The notes: generated by a model from the letters alone, not told the origin. A stretch of DNA of 64,000 nucleotides from Polynucleobacter sp. AP-Ainpum-60-G11 (GCF_018688375.1 NZ_CP061318.1:930001-994000); one strand, 5' to 3'. Counted from the first letter of the stretch, positions 32,827-41,678 are shown. Made by a program: numbers and translations.

Positions 32827-33651
32827 TTAAAGCCTCTTTGTGGGCGGCGGTTTAGGCGCAGCTTTATACAAAGGCTCCACTGCAGGCATAAGAGCCGTTA
32901 ACTGCTCAATGCGGGTTTCACCAGAAGGGTGGGTTGATAAGAACTCTGGAGAGCTTTTGTCTTTAGTTGCCTTCAGCATCTTTTGCCAAACACTAATAGC
33001 GCCCATGGGGTTATAGCCCGCTCTTGCGGCTAGCTCCAAACCGATTGCATCAGCCTCTGACTCGTTCTCCCTGGAGTTTGGTAAAACAATAGCGTATTGC
33101 GCCACTTGATTGGCTGCGTTCACAGCGGAACCATAGGGCCCAGCTACAGCCATAGCAATATTGACCAATACATTTTGCGCTGCAGCTTGAGATACTCGTT
33201 CTCTACCATGCTCTCGCAATGCATGAGCGATTTCGTGACCCATGATGGCAGCAATTTCATCATCATTCAGATTGAGTTGTTCAATAATTCCCGTATAGAA
33301 GGTGATCTTTCCTCCGGGTGCGCAGGTAGCATTCAGTACGGGAGCATCTATGAGGGTAAGACGCCAATCCCACTGCCTGGTGTCATCACGAAAAGCCTCG
33401 GTCTGTGGAATCAACCTATTCGCTATAAACTTCAAGCGATCATAAGTAGGTCCAGACGTAAGCAATATATTTTTTTCCTTTGCTTTTTGGTTTTGCTCGT
33501 TATAGCTGGCTGCTGAAAGGCGATTGACATCCTCAGAGGATGCCATCATGAATTGGGAGCGGTTGACGCCCACTGCTCCAGGGCGAGTAGTGCTAGCACA
33601 TGCTGAGAGCAGTGCTAAGAGGGCAAGGACCCATAGAATACGAAAGCTCAA
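32827..33651 (-). CDS. M48-family metallopeptidase, probable lipoprotein
   Basis: An HExxH zinc peptidase: His139, Glu140 and His143 in GHEIAHALREH, with the third ligand likely in NESEADAIG. The signal peptide ends in a lipobox with Cys18 (LLSAC), so the mature protein is probably lipid-anchored, as in LoiP/YggG-type periplasmic proteases. It has 274 residues. The substrate is unknown; envelope protein quality control is the usual role. Confidence 0.88.
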   Translation of the reverse strand: MSFRILWVLALLALLSACASTTRPGAVGVNRSQFMMASSEDVNRLSAASYNEQNQKAKEKNILLTSGPTYDRLKFIANRLIPQTEAFRDDTRQWDWRLTLIDAPVLNATCAPGGKITFYTGIIEQLNLNDDEIAAIMGHEIAHALREHGRERVSQAAAQNVLVNIAMAVAGPYGSAVNAANQVAQYAIVLPNSRENESEADAIGLELAARAGYNPMGAISVWQKMLKATKDKSSPEFLSTHPSGETRIEQLTALMPAVEPLYKAAPKPPPTKRL

Positions 33652-33687
33652 ATGAAGTCCTTGCTAGTACTGCGTGTTGATTTCAGA

Positions 33688-34287
33688 TTACTTCTTTTTA
33701 GGTGTTGTAATCGATGCGGCCATGGCATCAAAGTAAATCACCTTTACTTGTTCACCAACATTCACATCAGCTAACAATTGTGGGTTCTTAACGGTAACTA
33801 CAGTAACTTTCCCGCTAGGACCCTTTACTGAAACTAGTTTCTTAGGGCGATCTACTGCAACGATATCGGCAATGATCGTGGTGGTATTTGTAATGGTGCG
33901 AGTTGGTTTTTCGCCTGGCTTGGAAGTAAGTTCAGAAGAAGTTTCAACCTTGCTGCGAATGCCATCACTCTTCGTTTTAATCAACTCAATGGCAACGGCC
34001 AATTCATAAGTAACGTTGAGGCGATCACCTTTTTTAATTTGATCAAAGTTTTTAATCTCAGGACCAGCTACAAACTTAGATTCACCTTCATTGTTTTTAA
34101 AGAAAATTGTCCGTGTTTTCTTATCAATCTTAGTAACAGTACCCTCATACAATTGATAAATATTATCGGTAACAGCTGCATCAACGACCACGGCATTCGC
34201 TGCGCTGGGTGCTTGAGCCATCACAAGTGCTGGACCAGATAATAGGGCGGCCGCTACGAGGCTAATTGGGGCGAATTGAATTTTCAT
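33688..34287 (-). CDS. Secreted protein with two repeated beta-rich domains, function unknown
   Basis: Not recognised as a named family. A signal peptide (about residues 1-24, ending AMAQ-like VMAQA) targets the periplasm. Two similar halves follow: about 49-103 and 140-195. Each starts with an xTVTKID or xDIVAVD turn, then a VSVKG/IFFKN strand and a GDRLNV/GEQVKV strand, as in tandem OB- or SH3-like barrels. The linker is Thr/Lys-rich and there is no cysteine in the mature part. It is the gene upstream of the M48 lipoprotein on the same strand, 36 bp away. Confidence 0.75.
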   Translation of the reverse strand: MKIQFAPISLVAAALLSGPALVMAQAPSAANAVVVDAAVTDNIYQLYEGTVTKIDKKTRTIFFKNNEGESKFVAGPEIKNFDQIKKGDRLNVTYELAVAIELIKTKSDGIRSKVETSSELTSKPGEKPTRTITNTTTIIADIVAVDRPKKLVSVKGPSGKVTVVTVKNPQLLADVNVGEQVKVIYFDAMAASITTPKKK

Positions 34288-34437
34288 AACTTTCCTTAAT
34301 GTTGAGTGCTTCCATCAATATTAGCGTATTTTTATGCCCAATTTCGCCTAAAACACGGTCTCCGAGCCCCCAAGGAAATTTATAGGCTTCTTTGATAACA
34401 TCAGTTCTTTTGCAGCACTTTGAATAAAAGGAATGAG

Positions 34438-35220
34438 ATGCCCCGTTTTGCCGCCAACCTCACCATGCTTTTCAATGAAGTTCCATTCTTGGAGCGTTTT
34501 GCGCTTGCCAAGACGGGCGGGTTTAAAGCCGTTGAATTTCTTTTTCCTTACGATTTTGATGTGCAAGCAATTAAATCCGCTTTAGATAACAACGCGCTAA
34601 AGCTAGCGCTCCACAATCTACCAGCTGGTGATTGGAATGCCGGTGAGCGTGGAATTGCCTGCTTACCTGATCGTGTGACTGAGTTCCGCGCTGGGGTTGC
34701 TAAAGCCATTGAGTGCGCCACGATACTTGGGGTACCTCAATTAAATTGTCTGGCTGGTAAAGCACCATCAGGAGCAGATCCAATAGCTCTCTATGACACC
34801 TTTGTTGGCAATCTTCAATATGCGGCGAGCGAACTCAAAAAGGTAGGACTAAAACTGCTGATAGAGCCTATCAATACCTTTGATATTCCTAGTTTTTATT
34901 TATCTAAGACGGAGCAGGGCATTGCCATCTTAGATGCAGTTGCTGCAGATAACGCTTTTTTACAATACGACATTTACCATGCACAACGTATGGAAGGCGA
35001 ATTGGCTAACACCATTCAAAAGTATTTCAGCAGGATTGCGCATATTCAATTGGCTGATAACCCAGGGCGCAATGAGCCGGGTACCGGGGAAATCAATTAC
35101 GAATATCTGTTTGGACTGTTAGATCGCCTTGGATATGCTGGATATATCGGCTGCGAATATAAACCCCTTAAGACTACTGAAGCTGGTCTTGGGTGGATGA
35201 ATCAATACGAACAAGAATAA
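34438..35220 (+). CDS. hyi: Hydroxypyruvate isomerase
   Basis: Interconverts hydroxypyruvate and tartronate semialdehyde in the glyoxylate-to-glycerate route. It is a xylose-isomerase-like TIM barrel with conserved LIEPIN, YDIYHAQRMEG and HIQLADNPGRNEPGTGEINY segments. A TTG at 34420 would extend the frame, but the ATG at 34438 has AAAAGGA at a good distance and starts the conserved PRFAANLTMLF segment; it gives 260 residues. glxR follows after 12 bp. Confidence 0.93.
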   Translation: MPRFAANLTMLFNEVPFLERFALAKTGGFKAVEFLFPYDFDVQAIKSALDNNALKLALHNLPAGDWNAGERGIACLPDRVTEFRAGVAKAIECATILGVPQLNCLAGKAPSGADPIALYDTFVGNLQYAASELKKVGLKLLIEPINTFDIPSFYLSKTEQGIAILDAVAADNAFLQYDIYHAQRMEGELANTIQKYFSRIAHIQLADNPGRNEPGTGEINYEYLFGLLDRLGYAGYIGCEYKPLKTTEAGLGWMNQYEQE

Positions 35221-35232
35221 AAAAAGGATTGC

Positions 35233-36132
35233 ATGATGAGTAAATTAAAACTAGGTTTTATTGGTCTTGGAATTATGGGCGCTCCTATGGCGGGGCATTT
35301 GGTTGCTGCTGGTCACCAGGTATTTATTAACACTCGTAGCAAGATCCCCGAAGAGCTTGCAAATAGTGCCGCGACTCCATGCTCCAGCCCCGCAGAAGTT
35401 GCCAATAAGGCAGACATCATCATTACGATGGTGCCTGATACTCCCGATGTTGAAAAAGTTCTCTTTGGCGAAAGCGGTATTGCATCTGGATTGAGCAAAG
35501 GCAAAATTGTTGTAGATATGAGTTCGATCTCACCAATCGCAACTAAAGATTTTGCTAAACAAATTAATACGCTAGGATGCGAGTATCTAGATGCGCCCGT
35601 TTCCGGCGGTCAACTTGGTGCTAAAGGCGCAACTCTCACCATCATGGTGGGTGGCAGTGAAGAGACCTTTGCGAAAGTAAAGCCCGTATTTGAGTTGATG
35701 GGCAAGAACATCACCTTAGTTGGCGGAAATGGCGCCGGTCAAATCACGAAGGTTGCGAACCAAATTATTGTGGCTTTAAATATTGAAGCAGTTGCTGAAG
35801 CGCTGGTGTTTGCCTCGAAGGCTGGTGCAGATCCCGCCAAAGTTCGCGAAGCATTAATGGGCGGCTTTGCTAGCTCCAAGATCTTGGAAGTTCATGGCGA
35901 TCGAATGATTAAGCGCACATTTGATCCTGGGTTTAGGATTGAATTACATCAAAAAGATTTAAGTCTCGCCCTCAGTAGCGCTAAAGCCTTGGGCGTCTCA
36001 TTACCTAATACGGCGACTGCACAAGAGCTATTGAATTCTTGCAGCGCCCATGGAGGCAAAGCTTGGGATCATTCGGCGATGGTTAAGGCCTTAGAAAAAA
36101 TGGCGAACTTTGAAATTGGTCAGAAGGCTTAA
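35233..36132 (+). CDS. glxR: 2-hydroxy-3-oxopropionate (tartronate semialdehyde) reductase
   Basis: NAD(P)H-dependent reduction of tartronate semialdehyde to D-glycerate. The N-terminal Rossmann motif GFIGLGIMGAPMAGHL, the substrate motif DAPVSGGQLGA and the catalytic lysine in GQITKVANQ are those of the beta-hydroxyacid dehydrogenase family. It has 299 residues. Together with hyi it forms the last steps of glyoxylate assimilation; glyoxylate carboligase is not in the window. An AAAAAGGA ribosome-binding site precedes the ATG. Confidence 0.92.
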   Translation: MMSKLKLGFIGLGIMGAPMAGHLVAAGHQVFINTRSKIPEELANSAATPCSSPAEVANKADIIITMVPDTPDVEKVLFGESGIASGLSKGKIVVDMSSISPIATKDFAKQINTLGCEYLDAPVSGGQLGAKGATLTIMVGGSEETFAKVKPVFELMGKNITLVGGNGAGQITKVANQIIVALNIEAVAEALVFASKAGADPAKVREALMGGFASSKILEVHGDRMIKRTFDPGFRIELHQKDLSLALSSAKALGVSLPNTATAQELLNSCSAHGGKAWDHSAMVKALEKMANFEIGQKA

Positions 36133-36141
36133 AAGAAACTT

Positions 36142-36729
36142 ATGAGAACAACGCTGTTGGTTTATCTTCATGGTTTTCGCTCCTCCCCGAATTCAACTAA
36201 GGCAGTGATGACTGGTGAAGCGGTGAAAGCGCTTTCTACGTCTGAACATAGCTATGAATGGTATTGCCCCCAACTGCTGGCATCTCCTGGGCAAAGCGTG
36301 GATATGGTCGTTCAACATATCGATCAATCTAAAGCAGATCGCATAGTCATCATCGGATCTTCTTTGGGCGGCTTTTATACCAATTATCTTGCCGAGAAAT
36401 ATCAATGCAAAGGGATTGTCTTAAATCCTGCTGTTTACGCAGCAAGAGAATTAGAGCCTCATGTTGGCATGATGACTGCCTACGACAGTGAAGAGCCTTT
36501 TGATTTCAAGGCTGAATATATTGATGAACTGCGCGCATTGCAGGTTGAACGAATTACTGATCCAAAACGGTATTTTTTAATTGCTGCAAAAGGCGATGAA
36601 CTCCTGGATTGGAAAGAAATGGTTGCCTTTTATCCTGGATCAAAACAGCTCATTCTTGAAGGAAGCGATCATGGCATTGCTGACTATGCCACCCATTTAC
36701 CAGCTGTAATCGAATTTATCGAGCATTGA
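36142..36729 (+). CDS. YqiA/YcfP-family alpha/beta hydrolase (esterase)
   Basis: A small alpha/beta hydrolase of 195 residues. The oxyanion region YLHGFRSSPNS is near the N terminus, the nucleophile Ser74 is in GSSLGG, and the catalytic His is in GSDHGIADY close to the C terminus, as in E. coli YqiA. The substrate is unknown. It begins 9 bp after glxR and is followed by the DUF3108 gene with 4 bp between. Confidence 0.85.
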   Translation: MRTTLLVYLHGFRSSPNSTKAVMTGEAVKALSTSEHSYEWYCPQLLASPGQSVDMVVQHIDQSKADRIVIIGSSLGGFYTNYLAEKYQCKGIVLNPAVYAARELEPHVGMMTAYDSEEPFDFKAEYIDELRALQVERITDPKRYFLIAAKGDELLDWKEMVAFYPGSKQLILEGSDHGIADYATHLPAVIEFIEH

Positions 36730-36733
36730 TGCC

Positions 36734-37738
36734 TTGATTGAATCGCTAGGCAATTCATTTCACTTCATACGCAGAAGATCTCTGTGGATTCTGATTGCCG
36801 CCATTTTTCTATCGGTCCTTGGGCACCTGATTTTATTTTTTGGGATTCCATTTATTTCTTTTGGTAGCGCGCCACCCATAGCGGAAGATCTAATCATCAA
36901 AACGGATCTCCGTGTTGAACCCCCCAAGAAGATTCAACTCACTAGCAAACCAAAGAAAAAAACTTCACCCAGAAAAACCAATGCCGTAACAGCAGATCCA
37001 TTGTCAGATCAAGACAGAGGGGAGCAGGGTGCATTAGGCAATCAATCCGGTCAGGCTTTTCGCCTTCCTGATTCAGGCACCTATTATTTTGATGCCTATG
37101 TTGATGGGCAGCTATATCAAACTGCCCAGTTAGATTGGATTACCGAGGGGAATAATTACCGCCTCTATATCAATATTCCTTATGCAGTTGTTGGCCCGTT
37201 TGTATTTGAATCGCGGGGTTCAGTTGATGCCTATGGGATAGCGCCATCAATCTACTGGACGCAGCGGGGTGCGAAGCCACCACGTTATTCTCGTTTTGAC
37301 AGGGATCAGGGTGGAGGAGGGAGGATGTACTTCTCTGAAAAGCCTGAGTTCACACCTGATCTTTTGCCGGGAACCCAGGATCGATTTAGTCTTATGTTTC
37401 AATTTGCCTCGCTATTAAATGGTAGCGACAAGATCGACGATGCGGGAACCATCCGAGCGCTTCCCGTTGTTGACTACAACACGCTCGAAATGTGGCAATT
37501 TAAAAGCTATGGTGAAACTGAATCTGAGGATATTCCCAGCCTCGGTAAATCTGTGAATCGCCGCTATGCACTCATGCAACGTGAAAATGACCCATACAAG
37601 CGCCAGGTTGATATCTGGCTGGCAAAGGATCTTGATTGGCTGCCAGGGAGAATGCGCTCCCTAGAGTCCAATGGGCGTGTTTTAGAGTTAGTCTTTAAGC
37701 AGAAGGCACCGATCGATAAGGCAAAGTTCATTAACTAG
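36734..37738 (+). CDS. DUF3108 domain protein with N-terminal membrane anchor
   Basis: A 334-residue protein with one transmembrane helix (about 17-37), a Pro/Lys-rich linker (about 55-85, many Lys-Pro-Lys steps) and a periplasmic DUF3108-like beta domain from about 110. The architecture is reminiscent of TonB-like proteins but lacks a recognisable TonB C-terminal domain. Family function is unknown. The start appears to be TTG at 36734, since no in-frame ATG lies before the membrane helix. It is probably cotranscribed with the YqiA-like gene. Confidence 0.72.
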   Translation: MIESLGNSFHFIRRRSLWILIAAIFLSVLGHLILFFGIPFISFGSAPPIAEDLIIKTDLRVEPPKKIQLTSKPKKKTSPRKTNAVTADPLSDQDRGEQGALGNQSGQAFRLPDSGTYYFDAYVDGQLYQTAQLDWITEGNNYRLYINIPYAVVGPFVFESRGSVDAYGIAPSIYWTQRGAKPPRYSRFDRDQGGGGRMYFSEKPEFTPDLLPGTQDRFSLMFQFASLLNGSDKIDDAGTIRALPVVDYNTLEMWQFKSYGETESEDIPSLGKSVNRRYALMQRENDPYKRQVDIWLAKDLDWLPGRMRSLESNGRVLELVFKQKAPIDKAKFIN

Positions 37739-37767
37739 CTTGGAAATCTGCTTAACTGGGCTTTCTA

Positions 37768-38307
37768 CTAGAATCCGGCCCCAGACTTGGGGTTCTGATT
37801 TGAGCGGTTTAGTAAGGCGCCCATCATGGAGTACAAGGCTGCACCAGACATCGACACCGCAAAGATGCCAGAGAATGAAATGATGATGGGCAAGATTCTC
37901 CATTGCTCAGACAGGTTATATGTCCCAAATCCTACCGTGGTGTACATCTCGCCAGCAAAATAGAAAGTCTGCGGATTGGTTGGAAATACCTGCAAAGCTA
38001 CGCAGAGATAGGCCCAAGCGACGATTTCTGCCAAGTGACTACCAATAATTAACAAAATAGCGATGAAATACGACAAGAAATTGGCCCCATAAACCCGTTT
38101 GTTTTCTAGCTTTTGATCTAACCAATGAAATGCTCCCGCGATCATCAGAACAGCCACACCATGAAAAGTGAGCATCAGGCAGGCTAGTACCAGCACAATC
38201 CAAATCTGGCTATTGCCCATATCCGTATTGATCTCAGCAAATAAGGTATTGAAACTTGGCAGATTTTGAAAGCCGGGGAGTTTGGTAATTTGGTCTAGTA
38301 GGTCCAT
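37768..38307 (-). CDS. Small ion-channel protein with potassium-channel-like pore
   Basis: A 179-residue membrane protein with about three hydrophobic segments (35-60, 76-107, 138-162). Residues 123-130 read TTVGFGTY, resembling the TVGYG selectivity filter of potassium channels (Phe in place of Tyr), placed in a pore loop before the last helix as in the two-TM Ion_trans_2 fold. There is no RCK or cyclic-nucleotide domain. A role in potassium or other cation conductance is inferred. It is transcribed alone from a TATAAT-containing promoter. Confidence 0.72.
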   Translation of the reverse strand: MDLLDQITKLPGFQNLPSFNTLFAEINTDMGNSQIWIVLVLACLMLTFHGVAVLMIAGAFHWLDQKLENKRVYGANFLSYFIAILLIIGSHLAEIVAWAYLCVALQVFPTNPQTFYFAGEMYTTVGFGTYNLSEQWRILPIIISFSGIFAVSMSGAALYSMMGALLNRSNQNPKSGAGF

Positions 38308-38363
38308 GAAGCGCCTGTTTTAGTCTATTGCTTTACTTTGATTTCTTGTTTGACATAATAATG

Positions 38364-38369
38364 ATTATA
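38364..38369 (-). promoter_or_regulatory. -10 element of the channel gene
   Basis: On the minus strand these bases read TATAAT, 56 bp before the channel ATG and just past the ankyrin gene stop. The upstream -35 region is AT-rich with no strong match. Confidence 0.38.
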
Positions 38370-38390
38370 CGCAATCAGCATATATATTAA

Positions 38391-39092
38391 TTATGTAGGA
38401 GACTTCTTCGGACCACCTGGATACGGCTCTTTATAGAGCTTCTGCCATCTGGACTTCAGACCGTCACGAATATCGTCCTTACCAAAAAGCTGAGCAATAT
38501 CTATGGCCGTGTAGCCTTCATGATTTCTCATACTTAAGTCGGCACCATTATCTAAAAGGTACTTAATCAGAAGCTCATTACCTGATCCAATAGCCATCAT
38601 CAATGGGGTTGTCTCACTAGGACTTAAGGCATTTACCTGAGCTCCATTAGCCAACAGGAACTCAACAATCTGAAGATGTCCATTAGTAGCTGCGTAATGA
38701 ATTGGCGACCAGCCAGGCTTATTAACTGCAGCCTTTTTATCTAATACCAAGACCTTGACAAAAGGCAGGTTGCCATCAAAAGCAGCCATCATTAGCGGGT
38801 TTTCACCGCTTTTATTGGCCAAATTAACCTGAATGGCTGGATTAGATAGCAATAAATCCGCAACCTTAAAGGATTTATCGCGGATGGCAACTGTCAACAT
38901 GGGGTTGCCTTTCGGATCGAGTGTATTTGGACTTACTCCATCCTTCAGCAAAGACTTGACCTCAGAAACATCATCAAACTTTGCTGCTTTAGTGAAGTCA
39001 GTAATTTGATCGGGGGTTTGGGCAAGCACAACGCTTGATAAGGACAAAAAGGCAATGCTGAATGCCCATGTAAGTTTAAATGAATTTCTCAT
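38391..39092 (-). CDS. Ankyrin-repeat protein, secreted
   Basis: A 233-residue protein with an N-terminal signal peptide (cleavage near VVLAQT, residue 24) and about five ankyrin repeats between residues 35 and 215 (repeats with GxNPLMMAAFDGN, GWSPIHYAATNGH, ETTPLMMAIGSGN, GYTAIDIAQLFGK). It is probably a periplasmic protein-binding scaffold of unknown partner. Its start overlaps the tatD stop by 4 bp (ATGA), so it is translationally coupled as the last gene of the mltG-tmk-holB-tatD operon. Confidence 0.85.
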   Translation of the reverse strand: MRNSFKLTWAFSIAFLSLSSVVLAQTPDQITDFTKAAKFDDVSEVKSLLKDGVSPNTLDPKGNPMLTVAIRDKSFKVADLLLSNPAIQVNLANKSGENPLMMAAFDGNLPFVKVLVLDKKAAVNKPGWSPIHYAATNGHLQIVEFLLANGAQVNALSPSETTPLMMAIGSGNELLIKYLLDNGADLSMRNHEGYTAIDIAQLFGKDDIRDGLKSRWQKLYKEPYPGGPKKSPT

Positions 39093-39877
39093 GAAAGCGA
39101 TCTATTTATCTGAAAACATTGGAAAAAATTGCTTGAAGTTTGCTCAGCTAGTCTTTCAACTGGAACACCCTTCAAATCAGCAACAAATTCACCCACCTTG
39201 GAAACCCAGGCTGGCTCATTGGTCTTGCCACGATATGGAATCGGAGCCAAATAGGGAGAGTCTGTCTCAATCAACATGCGATCCAAAGGCACCTGCTTAC
39301 AGGTTTCCTGAAGATCCTTGGCACTCTTGAAGGTCACAATCCCTGAAAATGAGATGTAAAAGCCCATTTCCATGGCGGCCTTGGCCACTTCGGTAGTTTC
39401 TGTAAAGCAATGCATGACCCCGCCAATTTGATCCGCACCCTCCTCTTTTAGGATTCTGAGGGTATCGGCTGAAGATGATCGTGTGTGAATGATCAAAGGC
39501 TTCTGAGAGGCAATAGCAGCCCTGATATGGGTCCTGAAGCGTTCTCTTTGCCATTCCATGGACTCGTAGCTACGATCACCCATTCGGTAGTAATCCAAGC
39601 CAGTTTCACCAATGGCAACGATTTTGGGGTGCTTAGCCTCGTTAACTAAAAATTCAAAGCTGGGCTCTTGCGTATCTTCATAATCCGGATGCACGCCAAC
39701 AGAAGCATATAAATGGGCATGATCCTCAGCCAACTGTCGCACCTTAGGAAAATCAGGTATGTCCACCGATACACAAAGAGCATGACTCACCTTACAGGTG
39801 GCCATATTGGCCAGAACCTCAGGTAGACGGGTTTGAAATTCAGGAAAGTCGAGGTGGCAATGGGAGTCTATAAACAT
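39089..39877 (-). CDS. tatD: TatD-family metal-dependent DNase
   Basis: An amidohydrolase-fold nuclease of 262 residues. Metal ligands are in DSHCHLDF at the N terminus, GETGLDYY, IHTRSS, MHCFTE and IETDSPYLAP. The operon position after holB corresponds to ycfH in E. coli, also a TatD paralogue. Probable 3'-5' DNase or D-aminoacyl hydrolase-like role in DNA repair is family knowledge only. Confidence 0.92.
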   Translation of the reverse strand: MFIDSHCHLDFPEFQTRLPEVLANMATCKVSHALCVSVDIPDFPKVRQLAEDHAHLYASVGVHPDYEDTQEPSFEFLVNEAKHPKIVAIGETGLDYYRMGDRSYESMEWQRERFRTHIRAAIASQKPLIIHTRSSSADTLRILKEEGADQIGGVMHCFTETTEVAKAAMEMGFYISFSGIVTFKSAKDLQETCKQVPLDRMLIETDSPYLAPIPYRGKTNEPAWVSKVGEFVADLKGVPVERLAEQTSSNFFQCFQINRSLS

Positions 39878-39888
39878 GACTCGCCATT

Positions 39889-41034
39889 TTAATCTTCAAA
39901 TACCTGCTGGTATTGAGAAAGCAATGCTTCGAGTTGGATGCGCGTGGCTAAGGGGTGGTTTTCATGCCTTCGGGCTTGAATTAAAGACTTCCAAAAACGT
40001 AACAACTTCGGTAAACGGGCTTGTTGAGCGAGAGTCTTGATTGCAGACTCATGTTTTGGGTAATAACGAGGCGAACCCATTTGAGCGCAACTTTGCAAGT
40101 CTGAGACCCAGCGTTGCATAGTGGCTAATAAAACGGAATAGCGGGCTTTTTGCGTCTTATCTGCTGCATCTAACCAATTGATACGAGCACCTTGAGACAT
40201 CGCCTGCAATAAATATCGGGATGCTTGAATAGCTATCGTCAGTTCATCTTTTTCATCTTTATTGTGACGGGCGATTAAGGACTCTAAAACTGAATAAGGA
40301 GCCCCACCCTGCTCATCGTAAATTGACTCCATATCAGCATCACTGATTTTCAAGTCGGCCATAGAGCTCAGTTGTTTTCGCAACCAAAGTAATCCACTCG
40401 CTCGATCTGGCCTTGGCGCTGATAGCAAGCGACAGCGCGAGCGTATGGTTGGCAAAACGCGATCCAAACGATCCGCCAGCAAAATAAAGATGGTATTTTT
40501 TGGTGGTTCCTCTAGAGACTTCAGCAAGGTGTTGGCGGAGTCTGGCCTCAGCATCTCTAAGGGATAAACCAGGATGACCCGATTTCCACCGCGGTGGGTT
40601 CCAATCGAAAGACCTTCAATGGCACTCCGAGCATCTTCAATTGCAATACTCTTCTTTTCTTTTTTCTCGGGTGCATCACTATCAACATCAGCTTGGCTAA
40701 CTTTAGATTTTTTAGGTGATTCAGTCTCGGAATCAAAATCACCGTGTGGCAAGAGCTTACGGTGCGTCTCGGGAACGAGTGCAATAAAGTCAGGGTGATT
40801 AGCGGAATTGAACCACCTACAAGCTTCGCAGTGATTGCAAGGTTTACTACCTGCCGATGTCTCGCATAAGAGCGCTTTCGCCAATTCAATAGCAAATTCA
40901 AACTTACCAATACCAGATTGGCCATGGATCAGAACAGCATTTGGAAATTCATCCAGGCTCATGCCATTCCAAAGCGGCTCTAGCCAGGGGGCAATTTTCT
41001 GGCTACTCTCATGCGGAAACATCAGATCACTCAT
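39889..41034 (-). CDS. holB: DNA polymerase III delta' subunit HolB
   Basis: Clamp-loader subunit of the replicative polymerase. The AAA+ fold shows the P-loop-like GQSGIGK (38-44), the zinc-module cysteines C57, C66, C69 and C72 with E. coli-like spacing, and the SRC-type motif (IRSRCRLL). A charged, low-complexity insert of about 38 residues (92-129, rich in Lys, Glu, Ser, Asp) sits after the zinc module and accounts for the extra length (381 versus 334 in E. coli). Its start abuts the tmk stop. Confidence 0.93.
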   Translation of the reverse strand: MSDLMFPHESSQKIAPWLEPLWNGMSLDEFPNAVLIHGQSGIGKFEFAIELAKALLCETSAGSKPCNHCEACRWFNSANHPDFIALVPETHRKLLPHGDFDSETESPKKSKVSQADVDSDAPEKKEKKSIAIEDARSAIEGLSIGTHRGGNRVILVYPLEMLRPDSANTLLKSLEEPPKNTIFILLADRLDRVLPTIRSRCRLLSAPRPDRASGLLWLRKQLSSMADLKISDADMESIYDEQGGAPYSVLESLIARHNKDEKDELTIAIQASRYLLQAMSQGARINWLDAADKTQKARYSVLLATMQRWVSDLQSCAQMGSPRYYPKHESAIKTLAQQARLPKLLRFWKSLIQARRHENHPLATRIQLEALLSQYQQVFED

Positions 41035-41673
41035 TTAGAGCTGAATCTCCAGGGACTGAATGTCGCTCCAAATAATTTCTGGGGTTCTGGTGGCATCTAC
41101 TAGATAAAAGCGTTTTGGATCAGCCTTTGCTCTACGCAGATACTCTTGGCGAACCTTTTCAAAAAAATCTAAATCCATCTTCTCAAACTTATCGGGCACC
41201 CTCACCTTTGATCTCCTAGACTCTGCAATGGAGCCAGGTAAATCAAATAAGAATGTGAGATTGGGTTGTAGTAATGTGCCATCTGATCGGCCTTGCACCC
41301 ACCGCTCTAGATCATTTAACTTCTCAAGGCTTAAACCGCGACCTCCACCTTGATAGGCAAAGCTAGCATCCGTAAAGCGATCAGAGATCACAACCTTTCC
41401 AGCGCTCAGTGCCGGCTCGATCACCTGAGCAATATGTTCACGACGGGCAGCAAACATCAGCAAGGCCTCGGTTTCTAGATTCATGGGGGCATCAAGCAAT
41501 AAAGCGCGAAGTTGTTCGCCTAATTGAGTGCCCCCCGGCTCTCGAGTCATAACAACATCACGATCTGGATAACGCTCTTTTAAAAGCTTTCCAAAGGCGT
41601 CAATGTGGGTACTCTTTCCCGCACCATCAATGCCCTCAAAACTAATGAAATAACCTGGAAATGGAGTAGTCAT
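41035..41673 (-). CDS. tmk: Thymidylate kinase
   Basis: Phosphorylates dTMP to dTDP. The P-loop [11 protein letters not shown] is at residues 12-22, the DR(Y/F) motif in [15 protein letters not shown], and [11 protein letters not shown] is conserved. It has 212 residues. It sits between mltG and holB as in most proteobacteria. Confidence 0.96.
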   Translation of the reverse strand: MTTPFPGYFISFEGIDGAGKSTHIDAFGKLLKERYPDRDVVMTREPGGTQLGEQLRALLLDAPMNLETEALLMFAARREHIAQVIEPALSAGKVVISDRFTDASFAYQGGGRGLSLEKLNDLERWVQGRSDGTLLQPNLTFLFDLPGSIAESRRSKVRVPDKFEKMDLDFFEKVRQEYLRRAKADPKRFYLVDATRTPEIIWSDIQSLEIQL

Positions 41674-41678
41674 AGTAA

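Noticed and set aside
37776-37797. CCCCA-TGGGG hairpin at the 3' end of the channel gene as terminator for the DUF3108 gene
   Set aside because: The stem is only 5 bp and no T tract follows in the DUF3108 direction.
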